A DNA stretch of 64,000 nt. Source: DSNY01 sp016861185 (lineage in GTDB: Bacteria > Pseudomonadota > Gammaproteobacteria > Burkholderiales > Burkholderiaceae_F). The stretch's first letter is position 1, and every line of letters starts with the position of its first letter. Below, in pieces: positions 23,671 to 32,250 of this stretch. Location of the stretch: positions 1 through 64,000 of the forward strand of contig SZOR01000005.1 of the NCBI GenBank assembly GCA_030263275.1. The letters run 5' to 3'. The position numbers and the translations under genes are program-made. A model generated the notes under the pieces. It did no database searches. It saw only the letters and a program-made list of their open reading frames with translations, and had not been told where the DNA came from.

Positions 23671-24774
23671 ATGGACCCATCGAATTCACCGCTGTTCTCG
23701 CCGCTCGCCGCCGGCGCGTTGCGGCTGCCGAACCGGATCGTGATGGCGCCGATGACGCGCAGCCGCGCCGACGACGAGGGCAACGTCGGCGCATTGACCG
23801 CGCAGTACTACGAGCAGCGCGCAGGCGCCGGACTGATGATCAGCGAAGGCATCTACCCCGAGCCGATGGGCAAGGGCTACGTGCGCACGCCGGGCCTGGT
23901 CGACGCGCGGCACGTCGCGGCGTGGCGCGCGGTCACCGATGCGGTGCACGCGGCGGGCGGGCGCATCGTCGCGCAGCTGATGCACGCCGGGCGTATCAGC
24001 GATCCGTCGCTGCTGCCCGGCCATGCCACGCCGGTCGCACCGTCGGCGATCCGGCCGCAGGGCGTGACCTATACCGATGACGGCCTGAAGCCGCACGCGA
24101 CGCCACGGGCGCTGACGGTGCCCGAGATCCGGATGATCGTTGACAACTTCGCGCGCGCCGCGCAACGCGCAGTCGACGCCGGCTTCGACCGGGTCGAGTT
24201 GCACGCCGGTAGCGGCTATCTGCCGATGCAGTTCCTGTCGACCAGGACCAACGTGCGCAGCGACGCGTATGGCGGCAGCGCGCTGAACCGCTCGCGCTTC
24301 GTGATCGAGGTGCTCGAGGCGATCGCGGGCGCGATCGGCTCGGCACGTACCGGACTGAAGATCACGCCCGAGAAGCGCTTCAACGACATCGACGACGCTG
24401 ATTGGCTCGACACGTACACGACGCTGCTGGCGGCGATTCGCCCGCTGCAGCTGGCGTTCCTCGAAAGCGCGCCGGAGGCCAACGCGGCGCTGTACCACGC
24501 GCGGTTGCGGCCGCTGTTCGACGGCGCGTATTTCGCCGGGGCGGGTTTCGATCGCGCGCGCGCCGAGGCGGCGCTGCGCGACGGCTCGGCCGATGCGGTG
24601 GTGTTCGGGCAACTGTTCATCGCCAATCCCGATCTGCCGCGCCGTTTCGCGCTGAACGCGTCGCTGGCGCAAGCCGACAGGGCCACCTTGTACGCCGGCG
24701 GCGCGCGCGGGTACGTCGACTATCCGACGCTCGACGCGCTCGTCGCGCAGGCGGCGACGGAGAGTGCGAAATGA
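23671..24774 (+). CDS. Old-yellow-enzyme family NADH:flavin oxidoreductase, variant active site
   Basis: A 367-residue FMN-dependent ene-reductase of the OYE family (alkene or nitro-compound reduction). It has RIVMAPMTRSRA near the N-terminus, AQLMHAGR, and the active-site segment RVELHAGSGYLPMQFLS followed by YGGSALNRSRF. In OYE proteins the substrate-binding pair is His-x-x-Asn/His; here it is His178-Ala-Gly-Ser181, so the second residue is Ser, while Tyr183 is kept. The ATG follows GGAGCGACGC. It is the first gene of a three-gene operon, coupled to the EamA gene by an ATGA overlap. Confidence 0.88.
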   Translation: MDPSNSPLFSPLAAGALRLPNRIVMAPMTRSRADDEGNVGALTAQYYEQRAGAGLMISEGIYPEPMGKGYVRTPGLVDARHVAAWRAVTDAVHAAGGRIVAQLMHAGRISDPSLLPGHATPVAPSAIRPQGVTYTDDGLKPHATPRALTVPEIRMIVDNFARAAQRAVDAGFDRVELHAGSGYLPMQFLSTRTNVRSDAYGGSALNRSRFVIEVLEAIAGAIGSARTGLKITPEKRFNDIDDADWLDTYTTLLAAIRPLQLAFLESAPEANAALYHARLRPLFDGAYFAGAGFDRARAEAALRDGSADAVVFGQLFIANPDLPRRFALNASLAQADRATLYAGGARGYVDYPTLDALVAQAATESAK

Positions 24775-25676
24775 GCGTCACGCTGCTGCTCGTTCTGAAC
24801 GGCACGCTGCTCGCCGCCGTCTACGCATTCGGCAAGCTGGCGCGCGCCGGCGGCATCGACGCGCTGTCGCTGCTCGCGTGGCAGGTCGGTGCGGCCGCGG
24901 TCCTGATCACCGCGGTTGCGATCGCGCGCCGGCAGCCGCCGCAGTTCGGCGGCACGGTGCTGCGCTACGGCGCGACCGCCGGGATGCTCGGTGTGGCCGT
25001 GCCCAACCTCGCGACCTTCAGCGCGATCGCATTCCTGCCGGCCGGGCTGGTCGGCATCGTCGTCGCGCTGTCGCCCGCGTTCACGTACACGATCGCCGCG
25101 GCGCTCGGCTTGGAACGCGTACACGCGCAGCGCGCGGCGGGCGTACTGCTCGGCTTCGCCGGCGTGCTGCTGATCATGCTGCCCACAGGCGCGCTGCCCG
25201 ACGCGGACGCGGCGCCGTGGCTGCTGGTCGCGCTCGCGGCGCCGCTTGCGCTCGCGCTCGGCAACATCTACCGCACGCGCGCCTGGCCGCCGGGGCTCGC
25301 GCCGCTGGCGGCGGCGAGCTCGATGCTGATCGTGCTCGCCGCGACGATCATCCCGCTCGCGCTTGCGAACGGCGGCGTCGCGTTGCCGAGCGGCGACTTC
25401 GAGACCGCCGATCTGGCGCTGCTGGGCGCGGCGGCCGGCACGACCGCCTTCTACGTGACCGCGGTCGAACTGCAGAAGCGCGGCGGGCCGGTGGTCACCA
25501 GCCAGCTCGGCTACGTGATCAGCGTGGCGTCGCTCGTGCTGGGCATGGTCTTCTTCGCCGAGCGCCCCTCCGCATGGGTCTGGTTCGCGCTCGGTGCGGT
25601 GCTGGCCGGCATCTACGTCGTGCAGCGGAGCGCACCGCTCGCGCGGCCATCGTCATTGGCAAGGAGGTCGTCGTGA
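24771..25676 (+). CDS. EamA-family (DMT superfamily) transporter
   Basis: A 301-residue inner-membrane protein with about ten helices in two EamA repeats (for example NLATFSAIAFLPAGLVGIVVALSP in the first and TTAFYVTAVELQKRGG in the second). The substrate is unknown; export of a metabolite linked to the OYE or pirin is inference. Start overlaps the OYE stop (ATGA) and the stop overlaps the pirin GTG, so all three genes are translationally coupled. Confidence 0.85.
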   Translation: MSVTLLLVLNGTLLAAVYAFGKLARAGGIDALSLLAWQVGAAAVLITAVAIARRQPPQFGGTVLRYGATAGMLGVAVPNLATFSAIAFLPAGLVGIVVALSPAFTYTIAAALGLERVHAQRAAGVLLGFAGVLLIMLPTGALPDADAAPWLLVALAAPLALALGNIYRTRAWPPGLAPLAAASSMLIVLAATIIPLALANGGVALPSGDFETADLALLGAAAGTTAFYVTAVELQKRGGPVVTSQLGYVISVASLVLGMVFFAERPSAWVWFALGAVLAGIYVVQRSAPLARPSSLARRSS

Positions 25677-26374
25677 TCCGGCTGCGCAAGGCCGCCGACC
25701 GCGGCGCGTTCCGCAATCACTGGCTCGACGCGCGCTTCAGCTTCTCGTTCGGCGCGTACCGCGATCCCGCCTTCGACGGCTACTCGGACCTGTGGGTGCT
25801 GAACGACGACCGCGTCGCGCCCGGCGGCGGCTTCGACTGGCATTCGCATCGCGACGTCGAGGTGATGTCGTATCCGCTCGCCGGCCGCGTCGAGCATCGC
25901 GACTCGATCGGCAATCGGGTCGTGCTCGGCCCGGGCGACGTGCACCTGATGCGCGCCGGCACCGGCATCTCGCACAGCGAGATGAACGCGTCGGCGAGCG
26001 AGCCGGAGCATCACCTTCAGTGGTGGATCCGGCCGGCGCAGCGCGGCGCGGTCCCTGGCTACTGGTCGCTGCACGTCGGGCGCGCAGAGAAGCTCAATCG
26101 GCTGCGACTGCTCGCGGCCCCCGGCGGCCCCGACGGTGTCCTGCCGCTCGCTCAGGATGCGCGCGTGTACGCGGTGATTGTCGACGGCGCGACGCTCGAC
26201 CACGCGCCGCCGGCGGGCCGCCGCATCTACCTGCACGTGGCGCGCGGAAAGCTGACGCTGAACGGGCAATCGCTTGCCGAGGGGGACGGTGCGTTCGTCG
26301 AAGGCGAACAGCGTCTCTGGCTTGCGAACGCGCGCGGCGACGAAGGGGACGTGCTGCTGTTCGATCTTCGCTAG
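25673..26374 (+). CDS. Pirin-family protein
   Basis: A 233-residue bicupin. The metal ligands of pirin are present: His57 and His59 in FDWHSHRDVEV, and His101 and Glu103 in GISHSEMNAS. Bacterial pirins bind Fe/Ni and some are quercetin 2,3-dioxygenases; others modulate enzymes. The GTG start has an excellent AAGGAGG at 5 bases and overlaps the EamA stop. Last gene of the OYE-EamA-pirin operon. Confidence 0.88.
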   Translation: MIRLRKAADRGAFRNHWLDARFSFSFGAYRDPAFDGYSDLWVLNDDRVAPGGGFDWHSHRDVEVMSYPLAGRVEHRDSIGNRVVLGPGDVHLMRAGTGISHSEMNASASEPEHHLQWWIRPAQRGAVPGYWSLHVGRAEKLNRLRLLAAPGGPDGVLPLAQDARVYAVIVDGATLDHAPPAGRRIYLHVARGKLTLNGQSLAEGDGAFVEGEQRLWLANARGDEGDVLLFDLR

Positions 26375-26375
26375 T

Positions 26376-26402
26376 CGTCGCCTCGGCGCAGGCGGGGGCG
26401 AC
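26376..26402. repeat. REP-like palindrome
   Basis: CGTCGCCTCGGCGCAGGCGG followed by GGGCGAC, a degenerate member of the hairpin family seen at 21163 and 22625. It lies between the convergent pirin and flavoprotein genes. Confidence 0.55.
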
Positions 26403-26403
26403 A

Positions 26404-28917
26404 TCACGCCCGCGCCGCGCTCGAATCCAGCGGCGCTTTCAGTGACAAGTGTGCCGCGTAGCGTTCGCCGGCGAGGTCGATTTCGTAGGAGCCGGATTCG
26501 ATCCACGCCTTGTCGGCGGCGCCGTTCGCGTTCGTGATCAACCCCAGCGCGACCGGTTTGCCGAGCGTGTGGCCGAACGCGGCGGAGGTGACGAAGCCGA
26601 GCGGTGCGCCGTCGCGCAGGATCAGCTCGTTGCCCCACAGGTTCGTGTGCGGCGCGTCCACGACGAGCGAGACGATGCGGCGCTTGACGCCTTCGCCCTT
26701 GATGCGCGCCAGCGCTTCGCGGCCGCGGAACTCGCCCTTGTCGAGCTTGACCGCGAACGACAGACCCGCTTCGAAGGGATTGATGTCCGGCGAGAGTTCC
26801 CGTCCCCACGCGCGGTAGCCCTTTTCCAGGCGCAGCGATTCGATCGCGTAGTAGCCGGCGTCGACCAGGCCGAGGTCGCGTCCGGCTTCCATCAACTGCT
26901 CATACACGCCGACCGCGAACTCGACCGGCACGTACAGCTCCCAGCCGAGTTCGCCGACATAGGTGAGCCTCGTCGCGCGCACGGTCGCGTAGCCGACGTC
27001 GATCTCCTGCGAGGTGCCGAACGGAAACGACGCGTTGTCGAAGCGCGCGGTCGACACGCGGCTCATCAGCTCGCGCGCGCGCGGACCCATCACGGCGAGC
27101 ATCGCGAACATCGGCGTCACGTCGGTCACCGTGCAGCGCCAGCCGCGCGCGCGGATCGCGCGGTCGAGCACGTCGCGGTCGCGCACCGCGGAGCCTGAGC
27201 TGGTGACGATCAGGTACTCGTCGTCGCCGACAAAGGTGACCGTGAAATCGCTCTCGTAGCCGCCGCGCTCGTTCAGCATGCCCGTGTAGACCGTGCCGCC
27301 GATCCCCGCGGGCAGCTCGTTGGCAACGAGCCAGTCCAGCGCGTCGCGCGCGTCCGGGCCCTGCACGAGCAGCTTGGCGAACGAGCTCATGTCGAACACC
27401 GCGACGCGCTCGCGGCACGCGCGATGTTCGGCGGCGACCCACGGATGCCAGTTCTGATGCCCCCAGCCGTACTCGATCTTCGCCTCCGCGGGCGACGGCG
27501 CGAAGAAGTTGGCGCGCTCCCAGCCCATCTTCGAGCCGAAGCAGGCGCCGCGATCGCGAAGCTGTGCGTACAGCGGCGAGCGGCGGAACGGGCGCGCGCT
27601 TTCCAGCTCGCGGTTCGGCCACGGCATCTTGTAGTGCAAGCCGAGCACCTCGGCGATGCGGTCGGGCAGCCACGTCTCGTTGCCGTTGAAGCGCGCGAAG
27701 CGGCGGATGTCGACCGGCCACAGATCGAGCGTCGGCTCGCCCTGCACGATCCACTCGGCGAGCGCCTTGCCCGCGCCGCCGCCCGAGGCGATGCCCATCG
27801 AGTTGAAGCCGCAGCCGACGTACACGTTGTCGAGTCCCGGCGCGGGGCCGAGGACGAAGTTGTTGTCCGCGGTGAACGATTCGGGGCCGTTGTAGAACTG
27901 CTTCACGCGCGCGGTCTCGAGCGCCGGCACGCGGATCATCGCGTTGTCGAGCAGGATCTGGAACGCGTCCCAGTTGTCGGGCAGAAGCTGGAACTCGAAG
28001 TTCTCCGGGATGCCGCCGCGATGCGCCGCGCTCTGCAGCCACGGCGTGGCCTTGGGTTCGAAGCCGCCCATCAACAGTCCGCCGACTTCCTCCTTGAAGT
28101 AGATGTAGCCGTCGGGATCGCGCATCACCGGCAGATCGCGATGCACGCCGTCGATCCTGTCGGTGACGATGTAGTAGTGCTCGCAGGAGAACAGCGGCAC
28201 CGTCACGCCCAGCATTCGGCCCAGCGCGCGCGACCACTGGCCGGCGCACAGCACGACGATCTCCGCCGCGATCCGGCCCGTCTGTCCCTGTTTGTCCTGC
28301 CAGTCGAGGATGCGGATGCGGCGGGTACGGCCGTCGATCGTGATGCGCGTCGCGCCGGTCACGCGCACGCCTTCGACGATCCGGACGCCGCGGTTGCGCG
28401 CGCCCTTCGCGAGCGCGAGCGTCAGATCCGCCGGGTTCGCCTTGCCGTCGCCGGGCAGCCAGACCGCGCCGGCGAGGTCGCGCGTTTCCATGATCGGATA
28501 GAGCTTGCCGGCTTCGGCTGCGCTGATTACGTCGCAGGTGATGCCGTACGCCTTGGCGACCGCCGCGGTGCGCTTCAGTTGCACCATGCGATCGGCAGTG
28601 CGCGCGACCGCGAGCGAGCCGCATTGCTTCCAGCCGGTCGCGAGCCCCGTCTCCGCCTCGAGCTTCGCGTACAGCTCGGTCGAGTAGCGGATCAGCCGCG
28701 TCATGCTTTCGTGGTTGCGCAGTTGTCCGACGAGCCCCGCGGCGTGCCACGTGGTTCCGCTCGTCAGCCGCCCCTGCTCGAGCAGCACGATGTCCTTCTC
28801 CCCGAGCAGGCTCAGGTGGTAGGCGACGCTGCAACCCATGATGCCGCCGCCGACGATCACGATGCGCGCCTGCGCGGGCGGGGCCACGGCGGTGACGAGG
28901 CTTTGCGGTTCGGCCAT
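26404..28917 (-). CDS. Dimethylglycine/sarcosine dehydrogenase-like FAD-GcvT flavoprotein
   Basis: An 837-residue two-part enzyme. Residues 15-400 are a DAO-type FAD oxidoreductase with the dinucleotide motif IVIVGGGIMGCSVAYHLS and GTTWHAAGLVGQLRN, whose His corresponds to the covalent FAD attachment site of dimethylglycine dehydrogenase. Residues 430-837 are GcvT/aminomethyltransferase-like (FAD_central, GCV_T and GCV_T_C) with VGELGWELYVP and EKGYRAWGRELSPDINPFEAGL. It would oxidatively demethylate an N-methyl amino acid and pass the C1 unit to tetrahydrofolate. I start at MAEPQS; an upstream in-frame start gives 34 basic non-family residues. Divergent from the EF-G gene. Confidence 0.88.
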   Translation of the reverse strand: MAEPQSLVTAVAPPAQARIVIVGGGIMGCSVAYHLSLLGEKDIVLLEQGRLTSGTTWHAAGLVGQLRNHESMTRLIRYSTELYAKLEAETGLATGWKQCGSLAVARTADRMVQLKRTAAVAKAYGITCDVISAAEAGKLYPIMETRDLAGAVWLPGDGKANPADLTLALAKGARNRGVRIVEGVRVTGATRITIDGRTRRIRILDWQDKQGQTGRIAAEIVVLCAGQWSRALGRMLGVTVPLFSCEHYYIVTDRIDGVHRDLPVMRDPDGYIYFKEEVGGLLMGGFEPKATPWLQSAAHRGGIPENFEFQLLPDNWDAFQILLDNAMIRVPALETARVKQFYNGPESFTADNNFVLGPAPGLDNVYVGCGFNSMGIASGGGAGKALAEWIVQGEPTLDLWPVDIRRFARFNGNETWLPDRIAEVLGLHYKMPWPNRELESARPFRRSPLYAQLRDRGACFGSKMGWERANFFAPSPAEAKIEYGWGHQNWHPWVAAEHRACRERVAVFDMSSFAKLLVQGPDARDALDWLVANELPAGIGGTVYTGMLNERGGYESDFTVTFVGDDEYLIVTSSGSAVRDRDVLDRAIRARGWRCTVTDVTPMFAMLAVMGPRARELMSRVSTARFDNASFPFGTSQEIDVGYATVRATRLTYVGELGWELYVPVEFAVGVYEQLMEAGRDLGLVDAGYYAIESLRLEKGYRAWGRELSPDINPFEAGLSFAVKLDKGEFRGREALARIKGEGVKRRIVSLVVDAPHTNLWGNELILRDGAPLGFVTSAAFGHTLGKPVALGLITNANGAADKAWIESGSYEIDLAGERYAAHLSLKAPLDSSAARA

Positions 28918-29111
28918 GCGATGCCGGCACGCGGCGTCCGGCGCGGGCGCGCGTGGCGGTCTCCTCCGGTCGTTGTTTGGGCGCCATTGTGCCTGCGGCA
29001 ACCGTCGCGCGCGAGGCACGCGGCGCGACCTGGATCAAACCCCGGCGGCGCCGCGCGGCGGGGTGCGGGAGTAGAGTTCCGCGGACAAACACAACACGGA
29101 GGACCCCGGCC

Positions 29112-31190
29112 ATGGCCGACAGCACCGCTTTCACGACGGAGAATCTGAGGACCGTGGCCCTCGTGGGCCACGGGGCGGCAGGCAAGACGATGCTCGCCGA
29201 ACAACTGCTCGCCAAGAGCGGCATGATCGGCGCACCGGGCAGCGTCGAGCGCGGCACGACCGTCAGCGATTACGACCCGCAGGAGAAGGCCGCGCTGCAC
29301 TCGCTGCGCTCGTCGGTCCTGCACTGCGACGTGGCGGGACCGAACGGCAGCGTCACGCGCATCCACCTGATCGACACGCCGGGCTATCCGGACTTCATCG
29401 GCCAGTCGATCGGCGCGCTCGATGCGGTAGAGACCGCCGCCGTCGTCGTCAGCGCGACCGGCGGCATCGAACTGGTCACGCGGAGGATGATGGACTGGGC
29501 GAAGAGCCGCAACCTGTGCCGCATGATCATCGTCAACAAGATCGATCACGACAACATCGACCTGCCCCGTCTGCTCGATCAGTTGCAGGAGGCGTTCGGG
29601 CCCGAGGTGCTGCCGATCAACCTGCCGGCGGGCGGCGGCAGCCGCGTGATCGACTGCTTCGACCACGATACGGGCGAAGCGGACTTCCTGTCGGTCGCCG
29701 AGGTCCACCGCAAGGTGATGGAGCAGATCGTCGAGGTCGACGATGCGGCGATGGAGAAGTACCTGGAGGAGGGCGCGGTCGACCCGAGCACGCTGCACGC
29801 CCCGCTGGAGAAGGCGCTGCGCGAGGGGCACATCATCCCGGTCTGTTTCGTTTCCGCGCGCACCGGCGCCGGCGTGCAGGATCTGCTCGACGTGATGGTG
29901 CGGCACCTGCCGCATCCGGGCGAAGGCAATCCGCCGCTGCTGGTCAAGGGCGAAGGCGACGCCGCGCAGTCGTTCCGCGCGGAGCCCGATCCGAACAAGC
30001 ACGTCGTCGCGCACGTGTTCAAGGTCGTCAACGATCCGTACGTCGGCAAAATCGGCGTGTTCCGCGTGCACCAGGGCAGGATCGGCAAGGACACGCAGCT
30101 TTTCGTCGGCGACAGCAAGAAGGCGTTCAAGGTCGCGCACCCGATGGTGCTGCAGGGCAAGGACATGGTCGAGGTGTCGCAGCTCGTTCCCGGCGACATC
30201 GGCGCGGTCGCGAAGGTCGAGGACATCGTCTTCGACTGCGTGCTGCACGACTCGCACGACGAGGACTTCGTGCGGATGAAGCCGCTCGACTTCCCGAGGC
30301 CGATGTTCGGCTGGGCGATCGAGCCCAAGCGCAGAGGCGACGAAGGCCGCATCTCCGAGGTGCTGAACAAGATCGCCGCCGAGGACCCGACGCTGGCGAT
30401 CGAGCACGACGCCGCGCAGAACGAGACGGTGATGCGCGGACTGTCCGACCTGCATCTGCGTTCGGTGCTCGAGCGGATGAGCCAGCAGTACAAGCTCGAG
30501 GTGACCACGCGCCCGCCGCGCGTGCCCTATCGCGAGACGATCAACGCGCCGGCCGAGGGCCACGCGCGCCACAAGAAGCAGACCGGCGGCGCCGGTCAGT
30601 TCGGCGAGGTGTTCCTGCGGGTCGAGCCGCTCGGCCGCGGGCAGGGTTTCGAGTTCGTCGACCAGGTCAAGGGCGGCGTGATCCCGTTCAACCTGATCCC
30701 CGCGGTCGAGAAGGGCGTGCGCGAGGTGCTCGCGACCGGCTACGTCGCCGGCTACCCGCTGCAGGACCTGCGCGTGACCGTCTACGACGGCAAACACCAT
30801 CCGGTCGACAGCAAGGAGGTCGCTTTCGTCGCCGCCGGCCGCAAGGCGATGCTCGACGCGCTCGCCAAGGCGCGGCCGATCGTGCTCGAGCCGATCGTCA
30901 ACATCGAGATCGTCGTGCCCGACTCGGCGATGGGCGACATCACCGGCGACCTGTCCTCGCGCCGCGGCCAGGTCACCGGCACCGACAACCTCGCCGGCGG
31001 CATGATGGTCGTCAAGGGTGTCGTGCCGCTGTCGGAGCTCGACGGCTACGCGGGGCGGCTGAAGGCGATGACGCAGGGCCACGGCAGCTACTCGATGGAG
31101 CTGTCGCACTACGAGATGGTCCCGCCCAACGTGCAGATGCAGCTCGCCAACGACTTCAAGAGCAGGCGCAAGGAAGCGGAAGAGGACTGA
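29112..31190 (+). CDS. Elongation factor G-like protein (second EF-G type)
   Basis: A 692-residue translational GTPase with all five EF-G domains: P-loop GHGAAGKT, switch II DTPGYPDF, NKID at G4, domain IV with RHKKQTGGAGQFGEV and domain V with MGDITGDLSSRRGQV. The switch I region reads ERGTTVSDYDPQEK rather than the canonical RGITI-type sequence, and domain I is shorter. These are features of the EF-G-2/EF-G-like subfamily rather than the main str-operon FusA. It is not surrounded by rpsL/rpsG/tuf. The ribosomal role of this subfamily is unclear. The ATG follows GGAGGACCCCGGCC. Confidence 0.88.
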   Translation: MADSTAFTTENLRTVALVGHGAAGKTMLAEQLLAKSGMIGAPGSVERGTTVSDYDPQEKAALHSLRSSVLHCDVAGPNGSVTRIHLIDTPGYPDFIGQSIGALDAVETAAVVVSATGGIELVTRRMMDWAKSRNLCRMIIVNKIDHDNIDLPRLLDQLQEAFGPEVLPINLPAGGGSRVIDCFDHDTGEADFLSVAEVHRKVMEQIVEVDDAAMEKYLEEGAVDPSTLHAPLEKALREGHIIPVCFVSARTGAGVQDLLDVMVRHLPHPGEGNPPLLVKGEGDAAQSFRAEPDPNKHVVAHVFKVVNDPYVGKIGVFRVHQGRIGKDTQLFVGDSKKAFKVAHPMVLQGKDMVEVSQLVPGDIGAVAKVEDIVFDCVLHDSHDEDFVRMKPLDFPRPMFGWAIEPKRRGDEGRISEVLNKIAAEDPTLAIEHDAAQNETVMRGLSDLHLRSVLERMSQQYKLEVTTRPPRVPYRETINAPAEGHARHKKQTGGAGQFGEVFLRVEPLGRGQGFEFVDQVKGGVIPFNLIPAVEKGVREVLATGYVAGYPLQDLRVTVYDGKHHPVDSKEVAFVAAGRKAMLDALAKARPIVLEPIVNIEIVVPDSAMGDITGDLSSRRGQVTGTDNLAGGMMVVKGVVPLSELDGYAGRLKAMTQGHGSYSMELSHYEMVPPNVQMQLANDFKSRRKEAEED

Positions 31191-31202
31191 CGCCGCCTGC
31201 CT

Positions 31203-31229
31203 CCCTCTCCCCGACAAGCGGGGAGAGGG
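31203..31229. repeat. REP-like hairpin between convergent genes
   Basis: CCCTCTCCCC...GGGGAGAGGG, an 11-bp-arm hairpin of a type dispersed in many proteobacterial genomes. It lies between the EF-G stop and the end of the membrane-protein gene. No U-run follows, so termination is only possible. Confidence 0.65.
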
Positions 31230-31240
31230 TGTAAAGCGCC

Positions 31241-31921
31241 TCACCGCTGCCGCCGGCTCAACACCCGCCACACCAGCGCCAGCAGCGCCACCGCGACGAT
31301 CGTCGCGAACAGCGCGTAGCGGTCGACCGCGGCCGTCCTGTGGTTGACCTCGCTGATCGTGAGCGCCCAGAACAAGGTGGTCAGGTAGGTCGCGCTCAGC
31401 ACCACGGCCAGGTTGACCAGCGGTCGCAGGCCGATCAGAAAACCGATGATCGAACCGATCACCGGCCCGGTCATCCAGAACGGCACGAAGACGAAGATGA
31501 ACAGCCCGGCGATGCCGAAGCGCCGCGCCCACCCCTGCTGCGCTTCGGCGCTGACCTGCAGCCGCTCCAGGTAGGGGCGCAGCCGGCCGATGTCGAGCAG
31601 GTGCTGCCAGCTCAGCACGAACAGCGGATAGGCGATCAGCACCTGCAGCGTGTCGGCGATGATGCCGGCGCCGACGATCGCGGCATCGTCGAGCCCGTTG
31701 GCGTAGCCGAAGGAGATTCCGGCGGCGATGCCGAGCAGGAAGTCGAGCCCGAGCATCGCCGAGAACATCGTCGTCGGCCCGGGCGCCAACAGCCAGGCCA
31801 CACCGAGCGCGAGCATCATCAGCACGGACAGCGCGGCACCGACGAACAGGATGCGGCCTTCCGTTCCGGACAGCACGCGCGCGGCACCGGCCGGCGCGCT
31901 GAACCACGGCACTCTATGCAT
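31241..31921 (-). CDS. Small multidrug export-like (COG2426) membrane protein
   Basis: A 226-residue inner-membrane protein with about six hydrophobic segments. The region FGIAGLFIFVFVPFWMTGPVIGSIIGFLIGLRPLVNLAVVLSATYL resembles the 'small multi-drug export' family (a VPFPGTG-like turn followed by GxxxG helices). The activity of that family is poorly documented, so the name is tentative. The start MHRVPWFS is the only good one in frame. Divergent from the copper-oxidase fusion gene. Confidence 0.6.
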   Translation of the reverse strand: MHRVPWFSAPAGAARVLSGTEGRILFVGAALSVLMMLALGVAWLLAPGPTTMFSAMLGLDFLLGIAAGISFGYANGLDDAAIVGAGIIADTLQVLIAYPLFVLSWQHLLDIGRLRPYLERLQVSAEAQQGWARRFGIAGLFIFVFVPFWMTGPVIGSIIGFLIGLRPLVNLAVVLSATYLTTLFWALTISEVNHRTAAVDRYALFATIVAVALLALVWRVLSRRQR

Positions 31922-32250
31922 GCGCAGGAGCTGATTCCCCCGTTGCCGTTGTCAGTATCGGCAGGAACGCGGCGTCGCGCGACATTCTCCGCGGACGACG
32001 ATTGCGATTGATCAAGGCGGCCGCGCGAGCGCGCGCGTGCGCCGAAGCGTCTTGCGCTGTCCGCCGAATCTTCCATTGCGCCTGGCGTACGCGGGGCGGA
32101 GACTTGCGGCAAGCAAGCGCCGATCGGCCCGGTCGGCGCCAAGGATCTTTCCGCTTTCCGGCTTTGTCAGCGTTCGCCGTCGGCTTCCTTCGAGTCGACG
32201 CGACACCCGTGCGCCGGCACGTCGCCGGCTGAAGAGCAGGAGGAGGATCT
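31922..32250. other. 329-bp gene-free divergent region
   Basis: Between the divergent membrane-protein gene and the copper-oxidase gene. It contains an imperfect dyad GCGCCGA...TCGGCGC (about 32125-32145) and ends with an unusually strong ribosome site, AGGAGGAGGA, just before the oxidase ATG. I see no clear -35/-10 pair and no gene. Confidence 0.5.
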
